The notes: generated by a model not told the origin, from the letters alone. A stretch of 64,000 bases of DNA from Thermopolyspora flexuosa (GCF_006716785.1 NZ_VFPQ01000001.1:1798001-1862000), one strand, 5' to 3'; numbered from the stretch's first letter, positions 1 to 9,031 are shown. Numbers and translations: made by a program.

Positions 1-1
1 C

Positions 2-190
2 CCGGACGGCACCCCGGTCGACCCGGAGAAGTTCGCCGCCGACCTCGCCACCGCGCTCAACACGCTGCTCGCCGACCCCGACCGGGCCGCGGAGATGGGC
101 GAGCGGGGCCGCCGCCACGCGGTCGAGCACTTCTCCTGGCGCAGCGTCGCCGAGCGGGTGCACGCGCTGTACGCCACCCTGATCGGCTGA
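2..190 (+). CDS. C-terminal end of a GT4 glycosyltransferase (partial)
   Basis: The frame is open from the window edge to a TGA at 188-190, leaving 62 residues. The text ADPDRAAEMGERGRRHAVE followed by FSWRSVAERVHALY is the usual end of a GT-B, family 4 glycosyltransferase: a short helix after the second Rossmann domain, then the C-terminal helix that crosses back to the N-domain. The DPEKFAADLATALNTLLADP segment resembles actinobacterial glycogen or maltose-1-phosphate synthases (GlgA/GlgM), which would act in cytoplasmic alpha-glucan synthesis. The catalytic part lies outside the window, so the exact donor and acceptor cannot be told. Confidence 0.75.
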   Translation, partial: PDGTPVDPEKFAADLATALNTLLADPDRAAEMGERGRRHAVEHFSWRSVAERVHALYATLIG

Positions 191-239
191 CGGGCATCGC
201 CGGAAGGACATCGCCTGACGGGCGCCGCCTGCGTAGGCT

Positions 240-956
240 GTGGGCGTGTTCCGATTCGGCAGCGTGCGCATGGCCTTCACGGACCGGCACGGCGGGGTGA
301 GCGCGCCGCCGTTCCACAGCCGCAACCTGGGCGGGCTGGTCGGCGACGACCCGGAGGCGGTCGCGGAGAACCGCGCGCGGACCGCCCGCGAGCTGGGCAT
401 CGACCCGCGGCGGGTGGTGTTCATGCGGCAGGTGCACAGCGCCGTCGCCGCGTACGTCACCGAGCCGTTCGGCGACGATCCCCCCGAGCTCGACGCGGTC
501 TGCACCGACGTGCCCGGGCTCGCGCTGGCGGCGCTCGCCGCGGACTGCGCGCCGGTGCTGCTCGCCGACCCGGACGCGGGCATCGTCGGCGCCGCGCACT
601 CCGGGCGGGTCGGCACGCTCGCGGGCGTGGTGCCCGCGCTGGTGAAGGAGATGCAGGCCCGCGGCGCGTCCCGGATCGTGGCCGTGATCGGCCCGATGGC
701 CTGCGGCGGCTGCTACGAGGTGCCGGAGGGCATGCGGGCGGAGGCCGCCGAGGTGCTGCCGGAGACCCACGCCACCACCCGCTGGGGCACCCCGTCCCTC
801 GACCTGCGGGCGGGCATCGTCGCCCAGCTCCTGCGGGCGGGCGTGACCGAGATCCACCACGACGACCGGTGCACGATCGAGAGCCCGGAGCTGTTCTCCC
901 ACCGCCGCGACGGCCGCACCGGCCGCCTCGCGGGCTACGCCTGGCTGGAGCCCTGA
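240..956 (+). CDS. pgeF: PgeF/YfiH/LACC1 family multicopper-like purine nucleoside enzyme
   Basis: This 238-residue protein has the full length and motif order of the YfiH/PgeF (DUF152) family. MRQVHSA near residue 62 holds the first metal-binding His. DCAPVLLAD near residue 101 holds the Cys, and AAHSGRVGT near residue 120 the second His. GPMACGGCYEVP follows. Family members hydrolyse or phosphorolyse purine nucleosides (LACC1 type), and in bacteria PgeF removes wrongly incorporated serine from peptidoglycan precursors. The GTG start at 240 gives MGVFRFGSVRMAF, the expected first beta strand. In many actinobacteria this gene sits near ftsZ; here it follows a glycosyltransferase instead. The gene is convergent with the next one, leaving a 12-bp gap. 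Confidence 0.85.
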   Translation: MGVFRFGSVRMAFTDRHGGVSAPPFHSRNLGGLVGDDPEAVAENRARTARELGIDPRRVVFMRQVHSAVAAYVTEPFGDDPPELDAVCTDVPGLALAALAADCAPVLLADPDAGIVGAAHSGRVGTLAGVVPALVKEMQARGASRIVAVIGPMACGGCYEVPEGMRAEAAEVLPETHATTRWGTPSLDLRAGIVAQLLRAGVTEIHHDDRCTIESPELFSHRRDGRTGRLAGYAWLEP

Positions 957-968
957 GGACGGCCCGCG

Positions 969-2123
969 TCAGATGGGCCGCCGGTAGAGGCGGTAGGTGC
1001 GGGACCGGGTGGCGCCGAGCAGCTGCATCACCCGGTTCATCGCGTGGTTGTCCTCGAGCGTCCAGGTGGTCTCCCACGACCCGCAGCCGTGCCGCCGGGC
1101 GGCCCGCCACAGCTCGGTGACGAGCACCGCCTCCAGGCCGAGCCCGCGGAAGCCCTCCTTCACCCCGAACGCCGCGGCCCGCCAGCGCAGCCCGGGCGCC
1201 GGGGAGCGGGCCGCGAGCAGCACGGCGGGCGGCACGCCGAGCCGGGCGGCACGCGCGGCCGGGCCGGTGAGCTCCTGGGTCCGGTCGGGTACGGCGAGCG
1301 CGAACGCGACCGGCTCGCCGCGGGCCTCGCACATCAGCGCGGCGCCGGACGGCAGCAGGCCGCGCAGCCCGGACAGCAGGTAGGCGAACTCGCTGCCGGC
1401 GGTGGGGGTGAGGGCCCACCCGGGGCCGCCGCGGCGGATCTCCGCCAGCCGGGCGCACTCCGCCTCCAGGTCGTCGAGGTCGAGCGCGCGGACGGTGAGC
1501 CCCTCCCGCCGCCGGGTGTCGCGGGCGATGCGCTCGAGGCTCTCGGTCGGCTCCGGCCCGGCCGACCAGGTCCACAGGTCCTTCACCTTCTCCAGGCCGC
1601 AGGCCTCGAGCAGCTCCGGATAGTACGGCGGGTGGTACGGCATGAGCACCACCGGCGGCGCGGCCGGGCCGTCGACGAGCAGGCCGCTCTCCTGGCCGGG
1701 CAGCAGGCCCACCGGGCCGGTGATCGTGTCGCAGCCGCGCGCGCCGAGCCACTGGGCCGCCGCGTCGAGGAGCGCGCGGGCCACCTCGGCGTCCTCGACG
1801 CAGTCGAACATGCCGAACAGGCCCTCGCGGGCGCCGCGGAACGCGGTGCGGCGGCGGTGCCGTACCACGGCGATCCGGCCGACCGGCCTGCCGCCGAGGG
1901 TGGCGAGGAAGAGCTCGGCCTCGCCGCCCGAGGTGACGACCGGGTGCCGTACCCGGCCGGGGTAGGCCCGGCGCTCGGACAGGAGCGGGGGCAGCCAGTG
2001 CGGGTCGCCCCGGTGCAGGTCGCGGGGGAGGCGGGCGAAGGCCCGCAGGCCGCCGCGCCCGCGCGCCGGCTCGATGACCAGCTCGGGGTGGGTCCGGCGC
2101 GTGATGGTGCTCACGATCGTCAC
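969..2123 (-). CDS. GNAT-like N-acetyltransferase family protein of unknown substrate
   Basis: This is a 384-residue protein with a GTG start at 2123. The first half contains FARLPRDLHRGDPHWLPPLL and VALMPYHPPYYPELLEACG-like text (VLMPYHPPYYPELLEACG, residues about 160-178), a signature I associate with a widespread uncharacterised acyltransferase family. The C-terminal third, with GVKEGFRGLGLEAVLVTELW and TLEDNHAMNRVMQLLGA, is a GNAT acetyl-CoA-binding core: the R/Q-x-x-G-x-G/A pyrophosphate loop is represented by KEGFRGLGLEA, and the N-x-x-M helix follows. A GNAT fold is therefore likely, but the acceptor is unknown. GTG at 2114 is a second possible start. The upstream 325-bp spacer holds a perfect palindrome (2314-2330) that could regulate this gene. 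Confidence 0.7.
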   Translation of the reverse strand: MTIVSTITRRTHPELVIEPARGRGGLRAFARLPRDLHRGDPHWLPPLLSERRAYPGRVRHPVVTSGGEAELFLATLGGRPVGRIAVVRHRRRTAFRGAREGLFGMFDCVEDAEVARALLDAAAQWLGARGCDTITGPVGLLPGQESGLLVDGPAAPPVVLMPYHPPYYPELLEACGLEKVKDLWTWSAGPEPTESLERIARDTRRREGLTVRALDLDDLEAECARLAEIRRGGPGWALTPTAGSEFAYLLSGLRGLLPSGAALMCEARGEPVAFALAVPDRTQELTGPAARAARLGVPPAVLLAARSPAPGLRWRAAAFGVKEGFRGLGLEAVLVTELWRAARRHGCGSWETTWTLEDNHAMNRVMQLLGATRSRTYRLYRRPI

Positions 2124-2313
2124 GTCCGACTGTCGCTCGGTGGGAATGGGCTTCCGGCATCATAAGGCGGCGCGATCGAAATCCACGGGAAATCGCGCCC
2201 GCCGCCGCGATTCATTTTCTTCCGCGCCGGTGATTTCCGCAAATTCCCGGGATCGCGATCCCGGAGATCCGGACGGTCGATGCGGGTGCGGGACGTTCCG
2301 GATACGCCGACGG

Positions 2314-2330
2314 GATAATTCGGAATTATC
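2314..2330. promoter_or_regulatory. 17-bp perfect palindrome in an AT-rich divergent spacer
   Basis: GATAATTC-G-GAATTATC is an exact 8-bp inverted repeat around one base, in a spacer that is much richer in AT than the rest of the window. A second, weaker dyad, ATAAC-N5-GTTAT, lies at 2352-2366. Both sit between the GNAT-like gene (leftward) and the membrane protein gene (rightward), where operators for a dimeric regulator would be expected. No matching regulator gene is adjacent. The rest of 2124-2448 shows nothing else I can support. Confidence 0.45.
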
Positions 2331-2448
2331 GCGGCAAATCAGATGTGAAAAATAACCGATTGTTATCGCCCCGGGCATTCCGGCGCGGTCCGCGGCCGGT
2401 ATCGGTCACGATATGCGGCGGCACACGACACGACGCGGGAGGGGCGCG

Positions 2449-3414
2449 GTGGCGGAGGGACGGCACCGGACGGCGGGCGGCACGCGCCGGCCTCCGTACC
2501 AGGACGTCCCCGACCCGCCCCGCGCCCGGCGGCCCCGTGACGAGCCGCCCCGCCTGGTGGACGGCAGCCGGTTCTGGGACCCCGAGCCCCTCTACGACGA
2601 CCTGCCTCCGCGCCGCCCGGGCGGCCTCACCGGCCTGGCCGCGGTGGCGGGCGCGGTCACCCTGCTCGGCCTCGCCGGCGTGGCGGCCTGGCACGCCTGG
2701 CCCGGCTCCGGCGGCGCCACGGCCCACGGCGCCGGGGCCCAGGTACGGCCCGGCGACCCCGCCCGGCCGTCGCCGTCCGCGCCCACGCCCGAGGCAGGGC
2801 CTATCGAACCGCGGGCCGCCGCCCCGCCGACGCCACCGCGGACCCAGGCCGCCACCCCGTCGGGGGCCGGGCGGCCGGCCGAGGGGCCGACGGCGAAGCC
2901 CGCCGCATCACCGCCGCCCGGGGACGCGCCGCGCGCCCGCCGCCCGCTCCCGGATCCGCCCGTGCGCGTGCCCAAGGTCCCGTCCGCCACGCACCGGCGC
3001 GACGGGTCGGCGGGGCAGGGGAGTGCGGGGCCGCGCACCCCGGACCACCCGCCGCGGGACGCGCCCCGGCGAGGTGACGCGGCGCGCGGCAAACGGCCGC
3101 AACCGGGCCGGGACGCGCGGGGAGGCGAACGCCGCACGGGCGGAAACGCCGCCCTCCGCTCCGGCCCCGGAGGCAGGCGCGAGGCCGCGCCGCGATCCCG
3201 ATCCGGCAACCCGCGGGACCGTGCCGGGCGGAAAACCGTGCGCGATCCGGGACGGCGAGCGAGGAGCGGCGTCGACCGTGACCCGCTGGGCGACCCGCGC
3301 GACCCGTTCAGCGCCGCGTACGTCTGCCGCCGCTTCGCGCCGGACGACTGGCGCTACCCGTACTGCGTGCGGATCTGGAACGACTATCGGCGGCAGCGGG
3401 GACTCGACCGGTGA
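2449..3414 (+). CDS. Single-pass membrane protein with Pro/Arg-rich exterior and short Cys-containing C-terminus
   Basis: I chose the GTG at 2449 (321 residues) because GGGAGGGG lies 7 bases upstream; an ATG at 2413 would add 12 residues without a ribosome site. Residues 1-59 are hydrophilic and carry PPYQD and DPEPLYDD. Residues 60-82 form one hydrophobic segment (LAAVAGAVTLLGLAGVAAW). Residues about 90-285 are a disordered Pro, Ala, Arg and Gly stretch. The last 35 residues become ordered again, with AAYVCRRFAPDDWRYPYC and a terminal WNDYRRQ. The two cysteines may form an extracytoplasmic disulfide. No known domain is recognised. Confidence 0.7.
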   Translation: MAEGRHRTAGGTRRPPYQDVPDPPRARRPRDEPPRLVDGSRFWDPEPLYDDLPPRRPGGLTGLAAVAGAVTLLGLAGVAAWHAWPGSGGATAHGAGAQVRPGDPARPSPSAPTPEAGPIEPRAAAPPTPPRTQAATPSGAGRPAEGPTAKPAASPPPGDAPRARRPLPDPPVRVPKVPSATHRRDGSAGQGSAGPRTPDHPPRDAPRRGDAARGKRPQPGRDARGGERRTGGNAALRSGPGGRREAAPRSRSGNPRDRAGRKTVRDPGRRARSGVDRDPLGDPRDPFSAAYVCRRFAPDDWRYPYCVRIWNDYRRQRGLDR

Positions 3415-3510
3415 CCCGGCGGCATCGCCCTTCACGGCGTACCGACGGGTGCGCCCGGCCGGCGCGGCGCCGTACCCGCGCCGCCGGCCGGGCGTGGTGG
3501 TCCGGCGGGA

Positions 3511-3945
3511 TCAGGCGAGCACCGACGCGAGCTTGCGGCCCATGCTCATCCGGATGTGGTCCCACTCGCCCTCGGTGACGTGGTGTTTCAGGGTGTCCAT
3601 CACCGCGTGGACGAGGCTCTCCACGTCCACCTCGCCGTCGAGCTCGAAGGGGTACTCGCGCCGGACCCGGTCGAGGAACTCCTCCTTGTCCGCCTTCACC
3701 GGCACCGAGCTGGGATTCCACCCGTCGTAGTAGATGCCGCGGATCAGCAGCGGAAGCTGCGCGGCGAACTGCGCGCTCGCGTCGACCGTGAGGCGGTCGC
3801 GCACCGCGTGCAGCACGGCGCGGAGCGCGGCGTACGACCGGTTGCGCTGCGCCTTGGTCCAGCCGCACGCCCGTTCGATCTCGTTCAGCACCCGGTTCGT
3901 CTTGTCCACCGTCGTGTTGAACGACGAATAACCCGTGTCAGCCAT
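3511..3945 (-). CDS. DUF2267 domain protein
   Basis: This 144-residue protein is one complete DUF2267 domain: RVLNEIERACGW at the start, RNRSYAALRAVLHAVRDRL, then AAQLPLLIRGIYYDGWNP in the middle and a second helical half (EEFLDRVRREYP) at the end. The family forms small cytoplasmic all-helical proteins, often in actinobacterial stress or heat-related loci; the molecular role is not established. It is a single-gene unit, convergent with the membrane protein upstream. The 225-bp spacer to the next gene, which runs the other way, shows no clear promoter. Confidence 0.85.
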   Translation of the reverse strand: MADTGYSSFNTTVDKTNRVLNEIERACGWTKAQRNRSYAALRAVLHAVRDRLTVDASAQFAAQLPLLIRGIYYDGWNPSSVPVKADKEEFLDRVRREYPFELDGEVDVESLVHAVMDTLKHHVTEGEWDHIRMSMGRKLASVLA

Positions 3946-4170
3946 CTCCTGACTCCCCCGTCCCTGTCGGCCACCGTTCCGTGAGCCGCGCGGCGACCGC
4001 GCGGCGGGCGACGATTACGACCCCACTCCCCAGCGCCGCAGGGGATACACGCGGTCCCGGCTGATCCTTGCCGCCCGTGACCGGCCGCTCCGCCGTACCG
4101 GACCGCGGGCAACGCATGAACCCCGATCTCCGGGACAGAGACAGGGTGTCGACGCGGTTGGAAGGCACGG

Positions 4171-5625
4171 ATGGGCGCGGATCTGGACAGGGAACACTTC
4201 TCCGAGGCGGAGTTCGCCCGCTTCGGTGAGCGGCTGGAGCGCTCGCTCGCCGCCCTCCGCGAGCTGCTGGCCCGCCCCGGCTTCGGCGCGGGCCCGCCCA
4301 CGATCGGCGCCGAGCTGGAGCTGTTCCTCGTCACCCCCGAGGGCCGCCCGCTCAAACGCAACAAGGCCGTGCGGGACGTGCTCGCCGACGACCGGGTGAC
4401 GCTGGAGCTCGGCGCGTACAACATCGAGCTCAACCTCACCCCGCGCCCGTTCACCGGCGGCGCCTTCTCCGCGATGGCCGCCGAGATGCGCGACATGCTG
4501 CTCGCCGTGGACAAGGCCGCGGCGGGCGAGGGCGGCGCCCACGTCCCGATCGGCATCCTGCCCACGCTGCGGGAGGCCGACTTCACCGGCGCGATGAGCG
4601 ACGACCACCGGTTCCGCGCGCTGAGCCGGGGCATCCGGCGGCTGCGCGCCGAGCCGTTCCGCGTGACGATCATCGGCGCCCAGCGGCTCGACCTGCGCGC
4701 GGTGGACGTGGTGCTGGAGAGCGCCAACACCTCCTGGCAGCTCCACCTGCGCACCCCGCCCGCCGACTTCTCCCGCGTCTACAACGCGGCGCAGCTCGCG
4801 ATCGCCCCGGTGCTCGCGGTGAGCGGCAACTCGCCGGTGTTCCTCGGCCGCCGGCTGTGGGAGGAGACCCGCATCGCCCTGTTCGAGGAGGCCGCCGACG
4901 ACCGCGACGAGGAGCGCCGCTGGCGGCGGGAGCGGCGCGTGCACTTCGGCCCCGGCTGGGTGCGCGACGGCGCCGTGGAGCTGTTCGGCTGGGGCGTGCG
5001 CGAGTTCGAGCCGCTGCTGCCGGTGCTCGACGAGGAGGACCCGCTCGAGGTGGTACGGCACGGCGGCGTCCCCCGCCTGGCGGAGCTGCGCATGCACCAG
5101 AGCACGGTGTGGCAGTGGAACCGCCCGGTGTACGACCCGGCCGACGGTGGCCACCTGCGCGTGGAGATGCGCGCGCTGCCCGCGGGCCCCACCGTGCCCG
5201 ACATGGTGGCGAACGCCGCGTTCCTCCTCGGCCTCGTCGCCGAGCTCGCCCAGGGGCGGCCGGAGGAGTTCCCGTTCGCCGCGGCGTACCGGAACTTCTA
5301 CCGCGCGGCCAGGGACGGGCCCGCGGCGTGGCTGCGCTGGCCCGGCCGGGAGGGCGAGCTGCCCGCCGCGGTGCTGGTGCGCGCGCTGCTCCCGGTCGCC
5401 CGCGCCGGGCTGGAGCGCGTCGGGGTCGCCCCGGGGGACGTGGACGCCGCGCTCGAGGTGATCGGGGCCAGGGCGGCGAGCGGCCGTACCGGGTCGTGCT
5501 GGATCCGGGAGGCGATCGCGGCGGCCGGCGACGGCCCGGAGGGCTGGGAGCGCGTGGTGTGCCGGTACCGCGAGCTGGCGCTCACCCACCGGCCGGTGCA
5601 CACCTGGCCGCCGATGACCGCCTGA
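4171..5625 (+). CDS. Glutamate-cysteine ligase family (GCS2-type carboxylate-amine ligase)
   Basis: This 484-residue protein has the GCS2 fold signature: IGAELELFLV near residue 46 (the ATP/Mg-binding Glu pair), LELGAYNIELNLTPRPF near residue 90, a central NTSWQLHLR beta strand, and MHQSTVWQWNRPVYDP near residue 310 with RVEMRALPAGPT after it. Family members make an amide bond between a carboxylate, typically the gamma-carboxylate of glutamate, and an amine, using ATP. Long versions such as this one are common in actinobacteria beside or instead of EgtA and GshA, and their substrate is often unknown. It is monocistronic as far as can be seen. The ATG at 4171 follows GGAAGGCACGG, which contains a usable ribosome site. 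Confidence 0.8.
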   Translation: MGADLDREHFSEAEFARFGERLERSLAALRELLARPGFGAGPPTIGAELELFLVTPEGRPLKRNKAVRDVLADDRVTLELGAYNIELNLTPRPFTGGAFSAMAAEMRDMLLAVDKAAAGEGGAHVPIGILPTLREADFTGAMSDDHRFRALSRGIRRLRAEPFRVTIIGAQRLDLRAVDVVLESANTSWQLHLRTPPADFSRVYNAAQLAIAPVLAVSGNSPVFLGRRLWEETRIALFEEAADDRDEERRWRRERRVHFGPGWVRDGAVELFGWGVREFEPLLPVLDEEDPLEVVRHGGVPRLAELRMHQSTVWQWNRPVYDPADGGHLRVEMRALPAGPTVPDMVANAAFLLGLVAELAQGRPEEFPFAAAYRNFYRAARDGPAAWLRWPGREGELPAAVLVRALLPVARAGLERVGVAPGDVDAALEVIGARAASGRTGSCWIREAIAAAGDGPEGWERVVCRYRELALTHRPVHTWPPMTA

Positions 5626-5857
5626 GCCGCGCGGTACGCGCCCGCCGGTACGGCCCGGCCGTACCCGCCCGGCCGCGGGAACGTTCCGGCGGCGGCCCGC
5701 GTCGGGAGGGCCTGCAGGACGGGCGCAACGGTGCGGAAGGCGCGCTGAACCCTCGCCGGGGTGGCTGCGTACAGCGGGATGGTGCACCCGTGTGTGGGAT
5801 GCGCGGCGGGTGCCGCTGGGGCTCGCGACGCAGTCCCACTCCAAAGGAGGAGTTGAG

Positions 5858-8149
5858 TTGGCTCGATCTGGCGATCTGCGACTGCTTCGGACGAATGCGC
5901 ACAGCCCGTCCTACTTCACGCTGATGCGGGACTACGTGTCGGGGGAGCAGTCCGACCTGATCGACTTCTGCATCCCGTGCAACCCCTACTTCCCCACGCC
6001 GGCGATGTTCGAGCGGCTGCAGCGGAACCTTGAGACGATCCTCAAGTACTACCCGAGCGACGCCGACACGATCACCGCCGAGCTGTGCAACACGCTGGGA
6101 CTGCAGCCGCAGACCGTGGCGATGGGCAACGGTTCGACCGAGCTGATCACCTGGATCGACCATCTGCTGGTGCGCGAGAGCCTGGCGGTGCCGATTCCCA
6201 CCTTCGGGCGGTGGACCGACCAGCCGCTGGAGACCGGCAAGCGGGTGGACATGTACCCGCTGCTGGAGAGCCAGGGGTTCCGCCTGGATGTCGACAGCTT
6301 TGTACGGTTTGTGCGTAACCGTGGGTCCCGGGTGGCGGTGATCTGCAACCCGAACAACCCGGACGGCGGTTTCGTGGCCCGCAAGGACGTGGTGCGCATG
6401 CTGGACGCGCTCCACGACCTCGACCTCGTGGTGGTGGACGAGTCGTTCATCGACTTCGTGGACGCCGAGCCGTACCGGAGCGTGGTCGAGGAGGCGGCGA
6501 TCCGGCCGAACGTGATCGTGCTGAAGAGCCTGGGGAAGAACTTCGGGCTGCACGGCATCCGGTTCGGCTACATGGTCGCGAACCCGGCGCTGGCGGGGAC
6601 GATCAGGAAGGCGCTGCCGAAGTGGAACCTGAACTCCTTCGCCGAGGTCGTCGTGTTCATGCTGAAGGAGTACCAGGAGGAGTACTACAACAGCCTGCGG
6701 CTCGTCGCCCGCGACCGGCAGCTCATGTACGAGCAGCTGTCCCAGCTCCCCGGGCTCACGGTCTACCCCTCGCAGGGCAACTTCATCATGATCAAGCTCC
6801 CGGACGGGCGGGACGGGGTCGAGCTGCGCGACTTCCTGCTCACCCAGTTCGGCGTGTACGTGCGCGAGTGCGGCAACAAGCTGGGCACCACGAGCCAGTT
6901 CCTGCGCCTGGTGGTCCGGCCGCAGCCGGACGTGCAGCGGCTGCTCAACGGGCTGTTCGCGTTCCTGTACGGCATGGACACGCTGAAGGTGCCCACCGCG
7001 CAGGCCCAGCAGGTGAGCGCCGGCGCCCAGCAGCAGGTGGGCCACGGGCAGAAGCCGTCGCTCACGGCCGGTAACCCCGACGCCGCCTGGGCGACCGGGC
7101 TCGCCGAGATCACCGCGCCCCGGCAGGCCGCCATGGCCGCGATGCCGGGGGCCCGGCCCGCCGGGCTGTCCGACCCCGCCGTGCCGGCCGTGGCGAGCGT
7201 GGGCGCGCAGCCGCTGTCCGCGCCGGTCACCACCGCCACCGGGCCGCTGCCGCAGGTCACCGTCTCCAACGTCACGGAGCAGAACCCGCTCGCCGTGGCC
7301 GACACCGGGGTGCACGCGGCGATCACCACGGGCGCCGGTACGGCGGGCGCGGGCGCGGCCGCCGCGGGGGCTGCGGGGGCCGACACGGGCGCCTTCCCGG
7401 TGGTGCAGACGGGGATGATCGCGTCCGTCGGCGCGGGCGGCCTCGCGTCGCTCACCGGCGGGAACGCCGGATCCGTGGCCGGGGGTACCGCGGGTACGGC
7501 GACGCTCACCCCGGCCGTGCCCGGCGCGGGCGCGCCGGGCGGTGCCGGGGCGGGCACGACGGGGGTGAACCCGGCGGCCGTCCCGTCCACCGGCTCGGTG
7601 CTCGACACCGACGCCCGGCTGCCGGTGGTGCCCACCGCCGACATCACCGCGCCGCACCCGGCGATCACCGACACCGGGCCGTGGCCCGCCGTGGGCGGCG
7701 CGGGCCTGCCGCCCGCCGCGCAGCCGCCGGCCGCCGCCCTGACCACGCAGCCGGTCGCGCAGACCACCCAGCCCGTCGGCCAGACCACCCAGCCGGTGGC
7801 CCAGCCGCCCGCGCAGCCCGCGCAACCGGCCGCGCAGCCCGCCGCCGAGCCCGGCCCGTCCGCCCCGGACACGGACCCCGCCGGCGCCCCCTCCACCACG
7901 ATCTCCAAGCGGCCGGGCGAGGTGAACGTCACCGAGACCGGCTCGTGGTCGATCCCGCCGGACCTCGCCTCGGCCCGCGCCCGGGCGAACGCCGAGCGGG
8001 GCGGGAAGCCGCGGCCGACGGTCGCGGACATCAACGCGCGCTCCGGCTACACCGCCCTCGGCATCGACGACCGCTTCGCCCTGCCACCCGCGAGCCGGGA
8101 CTCGGGGCCGGGCACCGACTGGATCTCGATCCGCCGCCGCAAGAACTAG
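5858..8149 (+). CDS. Class I/II PLP aminotransferase with a 380-residue disordered tail
   Basis: The TTG at 5858 is the likely start because AAAGGAGGAG ends 5 bases before it; the product has 763 residues. Residues 1-385 are a HisC-like fold-type I aminotransferase. MGNGSTELI is near residue 89, CNPNNPDGG near 163, the PLP-binding Asp is in VVVDESF near 194, and the Schiff-base lysine is Lys227 in SLGKNFGLHGIR. All key residues are present, so transamination of an amino or phospho-amino acid is expected. Residues 386-763 are low-complexity Ala, Pro, Thr and Gly, with a TTQPVAQ/TTQPVGQ repeat at 7741-7805 and recurrent acidic-TG-aromatic motifs (DTGAF, DTGPW, ETGSW). The final segment, ALGIDDRFALPPASRD to a basic RRRKN end, looks more ordered. 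Such a tail is unusual for this enzyme class. Confidence 0.8.
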   Translation: MARSGDLRLLRTNAHSPSYFTLMRDYVSGEQSDLIDFCIPCNPYFPTPAMFERLQRNLETILKYYPSDADTITAELCNTLGLQPQTVAMGNGSTELITWIDHLLVRESLAVPIPTFGRWTDQPLETGKRVDMYPLLESQGFRLDVDSFVRFVRNRGSRVAVICNPNNPDGGFVARKDVVRMLDALHDLDLVVVDESFIDFVDAEPYRSVVEEAAIRPNVIVLKSLGKNFGLHGIRFGYMVANPALAGTIRKALPKWNLNSFAEVVVFMLKEYQEEYYNSLRLVARDRQLMYEQLSQLPGLTVYPSQGNFIMIKLPDGRDGVELRDFLLTQFGVYVRECGNKLGTTSQFLRLVVRPQPDVQRLLNGLFAFLYGMDTLKVPTAQAQQVSAGAQQQVGHGQKPSLTAGNPDAAWATGLAEITAPRQAAMAAMPGARPAGLSDPAVPAVASVGAQPLSAPVTTATGPLPQVTVSNVTEQNPLAVADTGVHAAITTGAGTAGAGAAAAGAAGADTGAFPVVQTGMIASVGAGGLASLTGGNAGSVAGGTAGTATLTPAVPGAGAPGGAGAGTTGVNPAAVPSTGSVLDTDARLPVVPTADITAPHPAITDTGPWPAVGGAGLPPAAQPPAAALTTQPVAQTTQPVGQTTQPVAQPPAQPAQPAAQPAAEPGPSAPDTDPAGAPSTTISKRPGEVNVTETGSWSIPPDLASARARANAERGGKPRPTVADINARSGYTALGIDDRFALPPASRDSGPGTDWISIRRRKN

Positions 8150-8160
8150 GCGCGCCCTTG

Positions 8161-8222
8161 GGCCGCCGCGGCCGGGACGGTGATGGACCGCCTCACACCA
8201 CCGTCCCCGCCGCGGCCTTTTT
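8161..8222 (+). terminator. Rho-independent terminator after the aminotransferase
   Basis: A GC-rich stem starts 11 bases after the stop codon: GGGACGGTG at 8174-8182 pairs exactly with CACCGTCCC at 8199-8207. It continues as GGCCGCCGCGG against CCGCGGCC with a small bulge, and is followed by five T residues at 8218-8222. The remaining part of the 576-bp spacer (8223-8725) shows no further gene or clear promoter. Confidence 0.75.
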
Positions 8223-8725
8223 CCGCGTCGTGACCGGGAGGCGCCCGGCGGCCTGTACGGCGACGCGGCGCGCCGCGGTCCGGGGCATGCGGCGCGTCCG
8301 GGTATCGGTCGCCGCGCGCGTGCCGCGAACATCGGCCTGGTCGCCTCACCGGGCCCCGTCACCCGCCTGCCGCGGCGGGACGTCCGCCGGTCGGGCAGCA
8401 GGGGACGAGGCCCGCGGCCGGGGGCGGACGCGCCCGCGAAACAGCGCCCGCGGCCGGGCGGTGGCGGGCGGATGCAACGGCAAATGAATTATGGCCGCGC
8501 GGTCAATTTTGACGTTGCCTGCGGATTGCCGCGGCCTGCCCGAGGGATACGCTGCGCCGGTCGATATGGCGATTCTTGACCGGCAGTTAGATGATCGTGG
8601 ATTGCCACCCTAGAAACTCGGACATATCGTGAAAAATGTGTCAGATGGGATTCCGTCGTCCTGCGATGGATTCCCTCGGTGCACAGGAATGCGCCGCAGG
8701 CTATTCGCATTAAAAGGTGACTGTA

Positions 8726-8911
8726 ATGCTCAAGAGACTGCTCGCTACCGGTGCCGTCGTCGCCGCCCTGTTCGTCCCCGCGGCCGCGGCGAATGCCGCC
8801 ACCGCCGACACCGCCACCGTGGCGAAGAGCACGACCTCATGGTGGTTCGGTGACCCCTTCTGGGGTTGGGACGACTGCTGGGGCGACGACTTCTTCTTCT
8901 GGGGCTGGTGA
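8726..8911 (+). CDS. Small secreted peptide with a Trp/Phe/Asp-rich mature part
   Basis: The ATG at 8726 follows AAAAGGTGA with good spacing; a GTG at 8717 would destroy that site. The product has 61 residues. MLKRLLATGAVVAALFVPAA with a following ANA-A site is a textbook Sec signal peptide, cleaved near residue 25. The mature part is about 36 residues: a Thr/Ala linker, then WWFGDPFWGWDDCWGDDFFF and a terminal WGW, so 7 Trp, 5 Phe and 5 Asp in its last 23 residues with a single Cys. A terminator follows directly. No family is recognised. The compact signal-peptide gene with its own ribosome site and terminator makes it credible despite its size. Confidence 0.75.
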   Translation: MLKRLLATGAVVAALFVPAAAANAATADTATVAKSTTSWWFGDPFWGWDDCWGDDFFFWGW

Positions 8912-9031
8912 TACCGGCACCCTGTGACACGAGTGAAACGCTGAAGAGCGCCTTCTGATCGAGGCGTTCCCGGGCTCAGGGGATCCAAGGGACCCTGGGC
9001 CCGGCCCATACGGCGACGACGAACGGACAAT

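Noticed and set aside
2160-2378. 72-codon frame across the spacer at 2.2 kb
   Set aside because: It overlaps the palindrome and the AT-rich promoter area and shows no codon bias or ribosome site.
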